Shown here: piece after piece, positions 36,811 to 50,759 of the stretch
Layout of the letters: each line of letters opens with the position of its first letter
How positions within the stretch are numbered: position 1 is the first letter of the stretch
NCBI GenBank assembly: GCA_003024785.1
Contig: PUQB01000163.1
Coordinates: forward strand, 62,001 to 126,000
Origin: Selaginella tamariscina
Lineage: Eukaryota > Streptophyta > Lycopodiopsida > Selaginellales > Selaginellaceae
Length of the DNA stretch: 64,000 nucleotides
Direction of reading: 5' to 3'
The notes under the pieces: model-generated
Seen by the model: the letters and a program-made list of their open reading frames with translations, nothing else
What the model was told of the DNA's origin: nothing
The model's database searches: none
Made by a program: the position numbers and the translations under genes

Positions 36811-39800
36811 CTGGCAAAAATTCTCAACACAGAAGGTCTCGAGAGTGTGCAACTACTACAAACGGGAAGGTCATTATGGTTTAGGGTTTAGATTGCCATG
36901 ATAAGGCTGCAAGACTCCCTAGAGGAGTAGGTGCCAAGAAAAAGAATCAATCTTGAGTCAAGGCATTGATGGTGCAAGCTAGTGGACTTAGCCATTTGCA
37001 AGCTCATGAAGATGAAGATATCGTCTGGATTGATTCAGCAGCAACGATGCATATGACTGGAAAGCGGGAAGCTTTCTCAACATTCCAGAGACCTGCAAAC
37101 AAATTAACAATTCGAGTTGGCGATGATAGAGATATGCCAATGGAGGGAGTTGACAGAGTAACCATCCCGTATTTGAAACGATGTTCTATGTTCCTAGCCT
37201 AAGATACAACCTATTGTTTGTTGGAGCTTCAATAGATAAAGGTCTTACCTTCTTCTTTGATGATGAGGAGTGTCTCATCCACGAGAAGAAGACCAAAGTG
37301 TTGATCACTTGTGGACAGAGGTACCAGAAGTTGTACAAGCTAAACGCAAAGCTAGTCATTCCACAAAACATAATCCCTGAGCAAGCTTTTTCACTCGGAT
37401 TAGCAGTGGCAACATGCAACTTTGGCATGAGCGACTCGGCCATTTGCATGAAGAAGGCATCAAAGCCATGTCCCAAGATCAAGCGCTCAAGTCCAAGAGC
37501 TGGAGCTTACAGGAGTGCTTGGATTCTGTGAGGCGTGTGTCTTAGGCAAGCATGCTAAACACAGTTTCCCACACTAGTTAGACTCATAGAGCAGTCATCT
37601 CCTAAAGCTTATGCACTCGAATGTTTGTGGACCTTTCCACGCACAAACTCATCAGGGTATGCGTTACTTTGTGATGTTTATTGATGATTTTTCAAATTAT
37701 GCAATAGTTTGGCTTATGAGAAATAAGTTAAAAGTCCTGCAACACTTTTGAGTGTACGAGGAAGCTGTTGAGAACATTCATGGTCAGAGGATACAAATCC
37801 TTTGGAGCGATCGAGGAAAAAGAATACTCATCACGAGCTTTCAAGGCTTACACTGGTAGCTTGGGTATTCAACAACAATTTACAGCACCAGACAGTCCAA
37901 CTAAGAATGGAGTCACAAAACGGATTAACCGAACCTTGGTAGAGAGTGCTAGAAGCTTACTCTTGCATGCAGGCATGCTGTATTCATTCTAAGGAGAAGC
38001 ATTAGTGATATCAACTTATATTAGGAACAGAGTCCCATCAAAGTCTATCTTGGGTGATGTTCCAATCAAGTGTTGGACTGGGAAGACAGCTAGTCTTCCT
38101 CATTTGCGAGTTTTTGGTTGCATTGGAAATTGCAAAAAGCTGGAACTGAAGAGCGTGTTGTGCATCATGGTGGGATACACACTTGAGTCAAAGGCGTACA
38201 GATTGTACAACCTTGAGACTCGACGTATCATCATCACTAGAGACATGAAGTTTAATGAACAAGAGTTGTACAAGCACTGTTCAATTTGCAACTACAATTT
38301 TCCAGCTTAAGCTTAACTTTGTGTTTACTAGAGGAGGAGCTAGAGGTTAAGGCTCTTGTGGCATAGCAGGCTCCACCATCAGGCGCTCAACCAACATCAG
38401 TTCTTGGTCCAACACCAGCAATTTCAGATCACGGGGCATGTCAACACTATTACACACAGTGGGAGAGTCAGTTACATGACTCAAGCAGCAATCAACTCTC
38501 AACAACAACGAGTTCTATGTTTAAGAAGTAGAAGCACGAGCCGAACTAGAGAGCAAGCACTTTCTATTGCAACCCAACTTCCACCAGAACCTTTGACAGT
38601 GTGAGAAGCTATTTAGCTAACAGAGGTAGCTAAGTGGCATGCTACCATGCAGGAGGAGTTCAACTCGCTTCAACACAACCACGTTTGGGAGCTTGACACT
38701 TTACCATCAAGCAGGCAGCTTGTAAGTACGAGGTGGATTTTCAAGCGAAAGATTGATCCATCTTGAGCAGTGGCACGTTACGCTCGTTTCGTAGCTAGAG
38801 GCTTCAGTCAGATTGTTGGTGTTGATTTTTCTTAGACGTTTTCACCAATAGAAAAGCTGACTTTCATCTATATGTTGTTTTGCCTTGCTGCATGTTGGAA
38901 CCTAGAGCTCTACCAGCTGAATATCAAGACGGCCTTTTTGTATGGAGAGCTCAAAGAAGAAGTCTACATTTCTCAGCCATAAGGTTTGTAGTTCTGGGGC
39001 AAGAAGCAAAAGTTTGGCAAGTTGAGGTGCTGTTGTATGGACTTAAATACATCGAGCATCATGAACAGTTTTCTAGTGGCCATCGGCTTCAAGAAGATTA
39101 CAGTAGATGGCAATGTATGTCTTTTGTGCACTAGCAGGGTTAGCTCTACTTGCTCCCTACGTTGATGACAATTTGTTAGTTGCACACCCACTACAATTGA
39201 TTACGTTCTTGGAGTAAGTTCTTGATGAACTTTGAAGTCTCAGCAACTGGTCCTACTCTGGGATCCAAGTCTTTTTAGATCGACATGAAGAAATCCTGGA
39301 GCACATGTTGCTGATATTTTGTAGAAATCAACATGGATGATGCCAAGCCTATTGCAATGCCGATGGAAGTGAGCATGGTTTTGACAGTTGAGCAAAGTCC
39401 AACATTTGAGGAGGAGAGGCGTGAGATGCAAAGAGTTCCATATCGACATGCAATCGGTTGTCTCCTTTATCTAGCTATCAGCACAAGACTAAATATTGGA
39501 TTTGTTGTGGGAGCAGTTTCACGGTTCTTGGATAATTTTGGCAGTGCTCACTAGACTATAGTGAAGAGGATTTTTCATTATTTGAAAGGAACGGCAAGAT
39601 ACAAGCTTAGATACAGTGGGAGAGCTCAAGTCAAATGGAGCTGCTTGGCTACATAGACTCAAATTGGGTTAGAGACAAGGATATACGGAGATCCACATCT
39701 GGCTATTTATTCTTTCTTCAAAGTGCACTTGTGAGTTGGAGCAGCAAGCAACAATCGCTCTCTCTTCAACTGAAGTAGAATATATTGCTGCTACTGCAAC

Positions 39801-40105
39801 AGCAAAGGAAGCAATTTGGATTGGAGAGTTTCTGAGGGAGGTCTGCATTTTGGCTCAGTAACCCGTGACTCTTTTCTATGACAACAAAGGAACAATTGAA
39901 CTATCGAAGAATTCAAAGTTCCTTGGGAGGACAAAGCATTTTGAGATTAAAGTGCATTTCATCAAGAGCAAGTGCTAGTAGACAGAGTTCTTCCCCAACT
40001 CAAGATATGACTGAAGATGTGATGGCTAAGGCTCTAGCGAGAGAGAAGTTTGTGCAGCATTGTGAGGAGATGGGAGTTCTCGACTCTCACGACTGAGTGG
40101 GAGTG

Positions 40106-40261
40106 TGAGGAGCTAGCCTGGAGGCAAGGACAGGTGGTGACGGACGTGTACACAAGGTGATGATACATGTGCACTAAGCATTACGACATTCTAATACTTT
40201 GTATATATATATATTGAGAAAAATCAATATAAAAGTTAGTTAGAAAAACTAATTGCCACAC
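40106..40261 (+). repeat. Candidate 3' LTR of the copia relic
   Basis: Begins TGTGAGGAGCTAGCC just after the purine tract, contains a TATATATATATA stretch, and ends ...GCCACA. No partner LTR exists in the window, so the limits are a guess. Confidence 0.4.
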
Positions 40262-40269
40262 ATATGAAA

Positions 40270-43200
40270 TTTAATAGATCATGCTATATGTATATTTTAA
40301 TATGCTTTGAGGTTTATTTATTCTAGAGCCATAGTATAAGCTCCTTAAAGTAATATATAAGAGCACTACAAATCCAAATAAAAGCATTATAGTTTAACAC
40401 AAGTTGTGGATCATTCCCATGTTTAATTTTATTTTTTTTTTAATTAAATAAAATTTAATATTTCGATTCATATTTTATTCTTTATTGACAATTTGAGTTG
40501 AAATTCTCAAAAATCAAATCAAGTTCTTACTTTATCAAGCAATGGTTATGTAATTTATAAGATTACAATTGTATATTCTTTGGACTATATTACTTGTGCA
40601 CTAGTTTCATGAGTTTGGAAAAAAAAAAATAATGTGAAAAATGAAAGAAAGTTAAAAATTAATGAGACAAGTGAACAAACTCTCACAATAAAGGGTTTTC
40701 TCATTACATAATTTGGTTAGGCTAGCATTAACTAATACTTAATAAATAACTAATTTTTTCTCTTTACATTAAAATTCATTAATCATGAGTTAAGTGGTAA
40801 ATTTGATTAAATATTTTGTCATAATTTTAATCCGAAGGGCCAATATGTGGCTACTAAGTGGTCATTTAGTGATAACACCTTATGTGAGCAACATTATATG
40901 TTCCAAGACAACCTTAAGAACCTGACTCAAGTGCCCATATTGGCATGAGACATAACCTATAGTGACTATCCCTTGAACTCTAGAGGACAATCCAAGTAGA
41001 CTTTAAGATCTTACCCTCATGTCTTAACCCTATTAAGAAGATATGTCTCACACATACCCCTATGACAGTGCTAAGACATCATCACTTACCTTGAGGAATT
41101 ACCCTCATCTAGGAGTACAACCCAGATCTTGACCCACGACTAACCCCTAAGGATTTATAAGACCAACCCATACCCTAGTCCCATAGTACTTAATGTCAAC
41201 ATGAGTGTGCACCTCAGGCGGACACAAGTGTTGTGTTAAGCATACCCCTAAGGTTAAGTTTGAAAAACCCTTAGCATGTAACTATGTGAATGCTTCACGA
41301 TAGGGCTCATGCTAATGAGCTTAGATTGTTCAACTCTTGGACATGTTTAACATTTCCAAGTAAAACACCCTTAGCCAAGTGTGCCAACTAGCACACTCGA
41401 TTATGAGTGTTAAACCCATGACACAACCCCAAAGGGCTTGTCTCAAACGTTGTACTGTGTACCAACTAGTTAGTGTCACATGTCTATGTGACACTGTTTC
41501 CCAAAATGCACCATAATCCCTTAAATTCAAGAGCTACATTTGATGCCACGAACGTGGCTCATAGACACCATTCCTAACATTTAAGAACATAATAAAAAGA
41601 ACTTATTAGCCAAGATGTCATGCCTATAGTTTAATAAGGACATGGATGTGCCCTATTTAGCTGTGAGTGTTAATTTTAACTTGATGTGAAGAAGGAAGTT
41701 GGAGACATGCCTTAATCTTTGACCCTTGAAATGTATACTCTAACAAGACCTCCAAGGTGCAAATTTATCAATGTTAAGGATAAATTACTTTAAAAGTGAG
41801 ATGTACCCTTATCATTTAAAAGTTAAGGCAGCATAATAGAGAGTTGTGCCTTGACAATACAAACTTAAGTTTGTATGGTAGAATAATAACAAGCTCACTT
41901 ATAAACCCAAAACTCTCACCATATATAGTCTACTTAATTTATGTGACAGAGCCCCTTCCGCCCTCTTTTTTACTTGCTTAAGTGGACTAGCATGAAAATC
42001 TAGTCCCAAAGCAAACAACTTAGTGACTTTACCCTTACCATCTATCTACCCCAAAACCCTAACCCAAGGGGTTGAGGGAGTGCATATTTGACATGCCGAA
42101 CTCACCAATTGGGATGTCAAAAATGAAGGGAGAGTTTCTAAATGGAGATGCTAGCTTCACCTAGAGTTTCCTGAAAGTATATAATGACACTTGGCTAGAC
42201 CATCACTAAGTGTATTAAGTGGGCTTATTTTTTTAACACTTAAATGTTATCGATATAATTCAGTAGGTAACAATAATCAACCTTCAAAGTAAATAGCAGT
42301 CATAATAAAAACTATGACATGTTTTTATATATAAGCATAGTTAAGTTACAAAAATTAACCAAGTTTAGCTTAATTGCCTTATCTTTACGTAATTGATAAG
42401 ATAAAGGTAACTCAATTTTACTTCACAAAATCACTTAACTAATAACCCTAAGTTTTATAAGCAACCAATGTAAATTGATAATATTTAATTGGTTCACATG
42501 GTTAATTATTAACCTAATTGAATGATATATAAAGAGACTTTGATTAAGGAAGATTCAAATTAAAAAATAATTAATTCTATTGAATTAAGAATTAACAAAA
42601 TTGACTTTAGTATGAAGATAATATCCTTAGTTATCTCTTAACTTGAGGGCTTAACTGGATAGTGAGAAGACACCAAATGCAACAACTACAAGGTAGTCCA
42701 TCAAGCTCAAGCATAATGTCTTAGTTATGTGAGTTCATGAAAGACTTAGTATTCTTAGTTATCAAAATGAATTCTAATTATTCTTGGTTATCCAAATGAA
42801 TTTTAATTGCTACTTCAATGATTAGTTAAAAGTAGGTTTGGTTTCTCTATTACTCATTGGCATCACATAGTCATGGTTCACCCCCTTTTAGAGAAAAATT
42901 TGTCGATGTTGAACAACTTCAAGGAATTTGTTCAAAAATTTAAAAACTATTTTAAATAATACTGATAATGTTTGCATTACAATAAAAAAAATTCATCAAC
43001 TCAACCACACAATAATGTTAAAGACCTCCTTTTAACATTCATGAGAAATCAAAATCCCTTACCAAAGTTATTCATTATATCATTTAGTATAATAATCAAT
43101 TGTTTAAGCTCCATTTTGAGTGATTCTGAGTATCTCGATCGAGGCTTGAGTTCACTTATGCCACATGACAATAGTAGTATCACCATTGGTAGCAAATAAT

Positions 43201-46200
43201 AACTCCTACCCCAATTCTAGTCAAAGGTCCAATTCCCATGGAGTGTAAAACATTGATGTTATGGACCTAACTATAGCCAAGAAAGAACATTGTAAAACCA
43301 ATGGTCTATGCTTTATTGTGGTGCTCAAGGTCATATTGTAATGAATTGTGAAAATAGCTAAGGTGAGTCTACATAATATGTTTAAAGAGTTACAGTTCTT
43401 AAGTAGGAGGAACATCTTTAAGGTTCTTAACAAACTCAATAACACTATTTTGGACAACTTCAGAGTTTTTATAAACATTTAGCTTCATTCCATCTTTTTA
43501 AATTAGTAAACCTTTTGCAACATAAGTTGAGTTCCATACAATAAAATATTGCAAAACAATAACCCTAACTCTCTTTGAGTTCAAAGTTAAGACTACGACT
43601 TTATTCATCATAATGTAATCACCTTAAAAATCCTTTTTTACAAGGTTCCAATTTCAATTGTGAATTCCCAACTAATTGCATAAATGATGTTATTGAGGAG
43701 TTGTAACTTATACATGTCATGTTGGAAAATAGTTCCAATCACTTTCCTTGAACATGATTAATCTTGTTATCCCTAGTGTGTTATGATTCAAACTACAAAC
43801 CCAAACATCAACTCGCAACATAGTGCTTTAGTGAGTCTTAAGCCTTAAATTTAAAGCCTTTATAAATCAACACAATTTTTTTAGAGAAATTTATTCAAAA
43901 AGGTCAGTAAGATCCTTTGTTAATAGTTGTCAATTCAACCGAAAGAAACTCAATCTCCATGTGATGCAACTTACATACTCTTTTAAAGAAACTTGAGGCC
44001 TTACAAACATATATAATTATTGATAATTTGTTCAACAAGTTCCGCATCCAATAAATGTTCTCATTTTTTTTGTTAAAAAAAAAATGGTTCATTGTGTTTG
44101 ATCATGGACTACCATGGACTCAATAAAGTCATTATACATTATTGATACCCTTTATCATTGATATTTAATCTCTTAGAGCATCTATTCGAAGCCTTGTAAC
44201 CTTCGAGGTGTGTATAATTTGGTTTAAATCTAGCCATGAGACAAGTGAAAGACCACATTTTATACATGGTATAAACATTTCAAATATATAGTGATGTCGT
44301 TTGGTCTTATTAACACATTAGTTGTCTTTTTGTACATGATTAATAAAAATCTATTTATAATCATTTACCTCAATAATATCCTAGTGTTTTCTAAAACCTT
44401 AATAAAGCATAATTGTCATGTCTAACAAGTATTACAAAGTTATGAGGTCATGATCTTTATATTAAGTAAATAAGTGTATATTTGAGTACAATCCTATGGA
44501 ATTCTTAAATACATTATTTCATGTGAAGAAATTTTCATGAACTCAATTAAGGTTGATTACATGATGTGTAATATTTCCTTAGTTTTTTTAATTACTATTG
44601 CAAATACATTAAAGACTACACTAAGATTGTATTGTCACTCCCAAGCTCATACAAAGGAACAAGTCATTCGCATGGACATCATAGGCAAATGCCATTTTGA
44701 AACATGCTTTCACTTTCACAATTTTGATAAGCCTTTTATTTTTTAGGTTTATGCTTTGAACTTTGCATTAGCAATATTTTCTCTCAAGTCAACAAAGATG
44801 GTCAATTTCATAATGTGGCATATCATTCTCAGTTTTATATTGTGGCATTTCACTCTTATAAATTTTATACTATAAATCAATTAAGAGGTATATAATAAAG
44901 AACTTTTTATTATTATGAACTTGTTCATGGAATCTCAATGACTCAACACTTAAGCTATATAGAAGTACATGTGGTGGTTGTGGCTATTATGAATCACAAC
45001 TTGGTATATGTGTTCAGTTCTACTAGGTGTTTCCATGACCAAGCAATGTAGCATTTAACCAACATCAACATGGTCTTTTAACGTTAGACCATTTAAATAT
45101 GATGGTTGTTGAGGTAATAATAATCCTAATGAACTCAAGTATTTTGGATATGGTATGCACATAATTAATTTTTTATTTAAAATGTCTTGAACCACATTGT
45201 TCATGATCGAGTTTCGAATTCCAATTTTAATCAAGATTGATTCGAGATTTGAGATGGCTTACTATTTTACAATGATTCCTATATATATTATCATCTTTAT
45301 TAATTTTAAATATTATAATCTTGTTATGACACCACTATTGCTAGACATTTTGACATACAAAAACACTTGAGTTTACTGTCTATTCGTAAATATTGATAAC
45401 CTCAACTCCATAGGTATGTAGTTCAAGCTTATGAGTGTGTTGTTGGTCCTAAACTTCTCATCATTATTCACATGGCCTCTCCAACCATCGTTAATTTTAA
45501 GTGGCCAAAATATCAATTCATATGGACTTCATTTTATAAATTTATAAAAACTAAGGAAACTACCAATTTAGTGGTATGAGAAATGCTTTGGTTACATAGT
45601 TTCTTAAAAGACATTGTTAATGATCGTGAATCTTAATTTATAACCAAGTTTTAAAAATGGTTGCATAAGTTCTTAAACATTTTAAGTGCAAACGTTATCA
45701 TTCACAAACCAATTGTCAAATTAAACATATCATTTAAACCTTAAATATACTTTATTAACTACTAATAACATAAGTGGGTCGATCTTTTACACATTATAGA
45801 ATTCGCATATAAGAACTTAGTACACACCTCAACAAGTTGATCACCATTTTTTATAATCATTAACCAACATCGTCATTGGCCATTGCATACCTATATTAAC
45901 ATCCTTATTAATTCATTAGCCAAAAATCATCTCAATTATTTTCACCATATTAAAGATGAGTTGACTCATTATTTATACCATGTCTAAGTTTCTCACATGG
46001 TAGTTATTGATCGACACAATCATATTACCCTTGTTTCTTAAATTAATAACTATGTTTGATTCCTTTTATACAATTTTAAAAACACCATCCTAGATTATTA
46101 ATATCTTGAATACTTTCTCATCATTAGTAAATTTAACAAATATTTTTTTGCCTTTGACTCTTAATTATCAATATGTTTTTGAATCATATACAATAAATAT

Positions 46201-47450
46201 TTGTACAATACCACTTGTGCTACTGGCTAGATAGTCGGTGAATGATATTTTTAATATAGGTTAGGTTCTCCATTAGTTCCCGAGTAAGACTACTTAGTAA
46301 ATAACTAATTAAGTAATGAGGTTGTACAACTTACTATAGAGAAGTTTAAAATCTAAAATAATAATAACTTTACATCTAGTTTATTATCAAACTTGATTGG
46401 TGGTGGGCACTATTTTTACTATTAATACTCAAATAAGTTAAGTTAAAACCATGGTAAGCTTATGAAATTCTTTGTCAAAGAAGAGATGGTGCATAAATCA
46501 TTATAATATTAATAATAATACTAGAATATGCATTAAGATATTATAAAAACTTTTTCCAATATATAGTAAGTGTTACATAATTGCAATTTGCTACATGTGC
46601 ATTTTAACAAATGTCTTGCATTTATTTTATATTGAAAGCCATGTCCTAAGTTATTCAAAGTAATATATAAAAAAACTTAAGTCAAAGATCACTTTAATAT
46701 AACTTTTGAGTCATTCTTGTGTTTAATTATTTTTTTTTATTTCCCTTTTTATTAATAAATAAGATTTAATATTCTGATTTATATTTTATTTTGAATGGTA
46801 AACATTTATTTCATGTGTATTTAATTAATTTTTTTATTTTTCTCTTTTTTTTTTCTTGTACTTATTTTCATTGATCAAAATCCAAGAGGTTTCCATTTAC
46901 TTGTAACATTGTTAATATATAAACATAATTATCATAACTATTGGTTGATAGTGAGTCATGTTTCTTTAAATGCATAAATTTTTAGATTTGTTGGTGAACT
47001 TTTAAAAACAAATTTGTATTTTGTATAAACTCATGATATGTGACGATCCAATAATTTACATGGCATTTCCATATGACAGTTGTGTATATAACTTATACTT
47101 CTACATGAAGATATTGTGGAATAACTTGCTTGGCTTGTTTAAACATGGTCTCCCCCTCCGTGTCTCATGTCGTGTCAAACCAAAGTTGCACCGATATTAA
47201 ATGATTTATAATCGGTGAAAATTAAGTTATTAGTTTTATTACATATTAAAATTGTTGGGTCTTTTATTTTTATTTTTTTTAAGTAATTAAATTTTATAAG
47301 GTTAGTTGTTACTGAATCAATTATAAAATTACTAAATGGTATGAGCAAGATTACTAATGAATTTTGAAAGATTTAATTTCCACCGTCCAAATCTCCGCTG
47401 ATAAATTAAAATTAAAATTCTTAAAATTTAGGTTATTTTGAATTCAAATT
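40270..47450 (+). mobile_element. Heavily decayed Ty3/gypsy element
   Basis: No long open frame, but remnants run in Ty3/gypsy order. A gag knuckle with LYCGAQGHIVMNC lies near 43305-43345. Reverse transcriptase at 44260-44420 reads HFKYIVMSFGLIN...IIIYLNNILVFSKT, with YLNN in place of YLDD. Integrase pieces are at 45520-45800 (KDIVNDRES, FITKF, HKFLNI and YHSQTN). 40400-40560 and 46700-46860 share TAATATT.(T)GAT(T/C)(T)ATATTTTATT-like sequence and may be LTR parts. Parts 41460-42960 and 46010-47450 recur at 58090-60826. Borders are approximate. Confidence 0.72.
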
Positions 47451-48139
47451 TACATTGTTTTTATATATAAGTATATGATATGATTTAAAATACACATGAT
47501 AAAGTAAATGTCAAAACAATTAAATCGGTGAAGTAATTACGTGTTATTATTAGTGATAATAAACTGTACTAGTATTTTATCATATTGATTACGTGTCAAT
47601 TATGTGCGGACTGAGTTGGTGTTAATTTATGGTTGGTTCTTACGAAGTATTTTATAAGATTGGTTGTCACGTTTCATCATGTGTATTCATGAAAAAATTG
47701 GTTATTATTCATATAGTTTATATAAAACGGTTATTAAATATTCAATGAATACGTACTTTAAATAATTTAATTTGTATTAATTTCAAACCGTTCGATCCAA
47801 TACAATGTAAAACTAGGAGGAGGATATTGCGTGTTGGGGGCAAATACACGGCTTTACCTGTCTTTCAACTTATATCTTCTCTCACCCGAAGTCATTTTCA
47901 TGCTAGACTAGGTATTTTATTTATATTTTAGATATTAATCAAGTTGGTGAAGATGCTTAAAATGGACATGTGACCCATATAACACTAATAAACGTAAGAG
48001 ATTTGTCACATATATAATTTTAATTAGCATTAACTAAAATGTATTTATCAAAATCATAACACTAATTGAAAAAAAAATTAGTTTTTAATAATAAACATTC
48101 AGTACATATATCATAAGACAGCTTCTTGAGTTGGTGGTC
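47451..48139. other. AT-rich upstream region of SRPBCC copy 2
   Basis: No gene seen. Should hold the promoter. A purine-rich AGGAGGAGGATATTG lies near 47815. Confidence 0.5.
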
Positions 48140-49246
48140 ATGGCAGACTCATCGAAGTGGGGCGGATCTGTGAGTGGAATCGTTGATGCACCACTCGACA
48201 AGGTGTGGAATATTACTTCGAAATTTGGAGGGTTGATGAATGGACTCCTCCTGGTTTATTGGACTCTTGCGAGATTGTCGCCGGCGAAGAAGGGGTACCC
48301 GGCTGCACGAGACTTGTTATATTTAGTGCTCGCAAGAGTAAGATCAGAGAGACTCTCATTGAGTTCAGCGGTGAGGAACATCTCCTTAAATACAAGATTG
48401 AAGGTAATTAATCTTATGATAATACATGCCTGTGTGTGTCTGTGTGTAATATAACATAAGAGTTTAAGTATTTAGCTCCATACATATCAGAAAGTTGTTG
48501 GTGTGTGTGCGTGCGCACGTGCACGTCTGGGGACACATCCATTTATTTACATACATACCCATGTCATGGAAGTTTTGAATTTATATATATCCCCTCGAAT
48601 GTTTTAAATTTACATGTATATTTAATTTATACCAAATTCGAAATATGAAATAGAATGAAGTTTACTAAGTAAAATTATTTAATATTTATAATAATTTTAT
48701 GTGTGCGTGCATGTGTGTGTGTATCCCGGGACACAATTATTATGTCATTTTTAATTATAGAAATATTACATAATGTATATCCAGCGGATGTTTTAGATTT
48801 ATATATAAGTTTAAACTTCAATTTAGATTTGACTTTTTTCTTTTAAATTATGCAGTTAGTTAAATTTGATTTATAAGATTAAAATGAGTGTATTAAGTAG
48901 GCATTAGAAAATTATAAAATAAGTAAATATTAGTAAATGCCATTACGTTTTAAAAAACTATATTATATCGAGTGTGGATATGTGTGGATAAACTGTGCGC
49001 ATTTAATTATGTTCTTATATTATATATAATATTTCATTACTTATAGGCCATCCTGTACTGGAGGGAGTAATTTCCACTCAAAAGTTTTCCAAGTATGCAA
49101 AAGATGAAAACAAAACAGTGGCAGAATGGTCGTACCAAGCCCCATTCGACCAATCCAATCCCGACAAGGAGAAAATAATCTCAGACATCATACTTGGATT
49201 TTACCAGGCCGGTGTTGAGAGCTTGAACAAGGTTGTAATGGCTTGA
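48140..49246 (+). CDS. SRPBCC (lachrymatory-factor-synthase-like) protein, copy 2, frame break in exon 1
   Basis: Paralogue of 30649-31829 with the same intron position: exons 48140-48403 and 49047-49246. Starts MADSSKWGGSVSGIVDAPLD. A base is missing near 48240 (ATGAATGG against ATGAAGTGG in copy 1). After the shift the frame gives WTPPGLLDSCEIVAGEEGVP. Exon 1 also lacks 9 bases in frame near 48325. Exon 2 is intact: GHPVLEGVISTQKFSKYAKD to SDIILGFYQAGVESLNKVVM. The rest is well conserved, so either a very young pseudogene or a functional gene with a sequence error. An upstream TTG-initiated extension was rejected. Confidence 0.78.
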
Positions 49247-49799
49247 TTATACATATAATAAAGTTTATTTATTATTTTTATTATTTATCAGTATAATCGA
49301 GCATTATAGACAATAAATAAATAAATAATAACTCTAAAACACCTTATAATTTTCACATCAAAATGTATTGTTATATTTTTAATTTATTTTGTGTTATACA
49401 ATAGTTAGAGGCATGTAATATACATACATAGAAAACTGTGAAGGATACCGAGGGTGAGGTTTAATTTAGATATTCTATAGTTTTTAGAAATGTTATTAAG
49501 TATGTATAAATACATTTAAATAAATTTGAAGTCTTGAAAATTTTAAAACTGCACTTCATACTTCACATTCTTGTTATTGATATAAATTTAAATTACATGC
49601 ATTATTGTTGTATGAATTATTAAGTTTTATATTAAAATATTAAAATATTATCTGAAAATGAGATATATAAACATATATAATTATGCTTAAGTGGTTGTGA
49701 AAAGAACATTTAAATTCTTTATAAATGTTTATTCATATGAATACACACACGCATATATATGTATGTATGTGTGTGTGTATATATACTAATTGCTCGTCT
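49247..49799. other. AT-rich spacer
   Basis: 3' untranslated region of SRPBCC copy 2, then low-complexity DNA with a TATATATGTATGTATGTGTG run near 49760. No gene. Confidence 0.55.
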
Positions 49800-50170
49800 T
49801 TGGTGAGCTAATTTAATAATAATTTATTAATTAATGAACCTTCATGCTTAATTTGGTGAATTTATCTTAAATTAGATCCTTAATATAATTTTATTTTAAC
49901 TTAATGAGTTTGAATTAAATTAATTTAGTTGTTAGTGAATTTATTTTTAAATTAAACATTTTTATTCTTTTTTAATAAATTTATTTTTAAATTAAACACT
50001 TAATGCAATTAATAGTCTTAATTTAATGAATTTATCTTTTAAATAAGTTGGATTCTTAACATAATGAGTTTAATCTCCTAAGCTCTCTTTAATATAATGA
50101 AAAACATATCCTTAACTAATGAATTTATTCATAAATTATTTTTAACTTAATTAGTTTATCCACACTCATG
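49800..50170 (+). repeat. AT-rich arm, inverted relative to 53220-53620
   Basis: Repeated phrases of the GAATTTATTTTTAAATTAAA type. Its reverse complement contains AAGG(A)TC(T)AATTTAAGATAAATTCACCAA, which resembles AAGGTCCAATTTAAGAATAAATTCACTAA near 53360. Confidence 0.45.
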
Positions 50171-50616
50171 CTATATATACCATGCATGGTCATGAATGAC
50201 CCATGCTGATTACTAGTGCCACGTGAATCTAAAATTTAAAATGGTTATTGATGGAGTGCAATGCCTGATAATGTCATTTGGGTTTAGATTTAGTATATTG
50301 TTAATGGGTTAACAACCATGACACTATCATGTGAATTTAGGATATAGAATTGTCATTAAGGGGCATTCATTAAATATATAGAATATGAATTTAAAATTTA
50401 AGGTGGTTGTTGAATTGGGCCACATAGGTTTAAAATTTAATATTGTTATTAATGGCATTAATAAAATACAATTATAATTTATGGGTTGATGGAATGATTT
50501 AGGATAATAGTTATATAAGATTTAAGATGTTGTCAATGAGGGTGTTGATGATAGACACACACACACAAACAAACATATACACCCACAGTGAATGGCAAAC
50601 CTTAAGACAGTACAAG

Positions 50617-50653
50617 AAAAATTCCGGCTAGTGATAAACTCACCGGAATTTTT
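50617..50653. repeat. Hairpin with an 11 bp perfect stem
   Basis: AAAAATTCCGG pairs with CCGGAATTTTT across a 15-base loop. The left arm continues outward as CAGTACAAG (50608), resembling CACTA transposon termini (CACTACAAGAAAAA). Confidence 0.65.
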
Positions 50654-50759
50654 GAATTTGTTCCGGATTGATCCTTTAAAACTTAATTTGTATATTAAAA
50701 ATCCTAAGCATTGCCAAAATAAATGGTTTTTTTTTTTAATTTAAAACCATAATGAGCAG

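Larger units (their letters stand above)
36301..40261 (+). mobile_element. Ty1/copia relic, 5'-truncated at the hAT edge
   Basis: Many stops and shifts, but copia order is visible. Gag end: FKSLMKNTRKTFAEVQAALL near 36540. Decayed zinc knuckle (CNYYKREGHYG) near 36847. Protease: WIDSAATMHMTGKREAFSTF near 37030. Integrase core: ILWSDRGKEYSSRAFKAYTG and APDSPTKNGVTKRINRTL, 37620-37990. Reverse transcriptase: WIFKRKIDPS, ARFVARGFSQIVGVDFS, LNIKTAFLYGELKEEVYISQ, 38640-39200. RNase H: GYIDSNWVRDKDIRRSTSGY, 39640-40000. A GTGGGAGTGTGAGG purine-rich tract follows the last frame. No 5' LTR is present: the element starts exactly where hAT ends. Confidence 0.88.

Noticed and set aside
40830-41570. GC-richer stretch before the decayed gypsy repeat as a gene
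   Set aside because: The minus frame at 41330-41530 has no family features, and part of the stretch recurs in the repeat at 58100.
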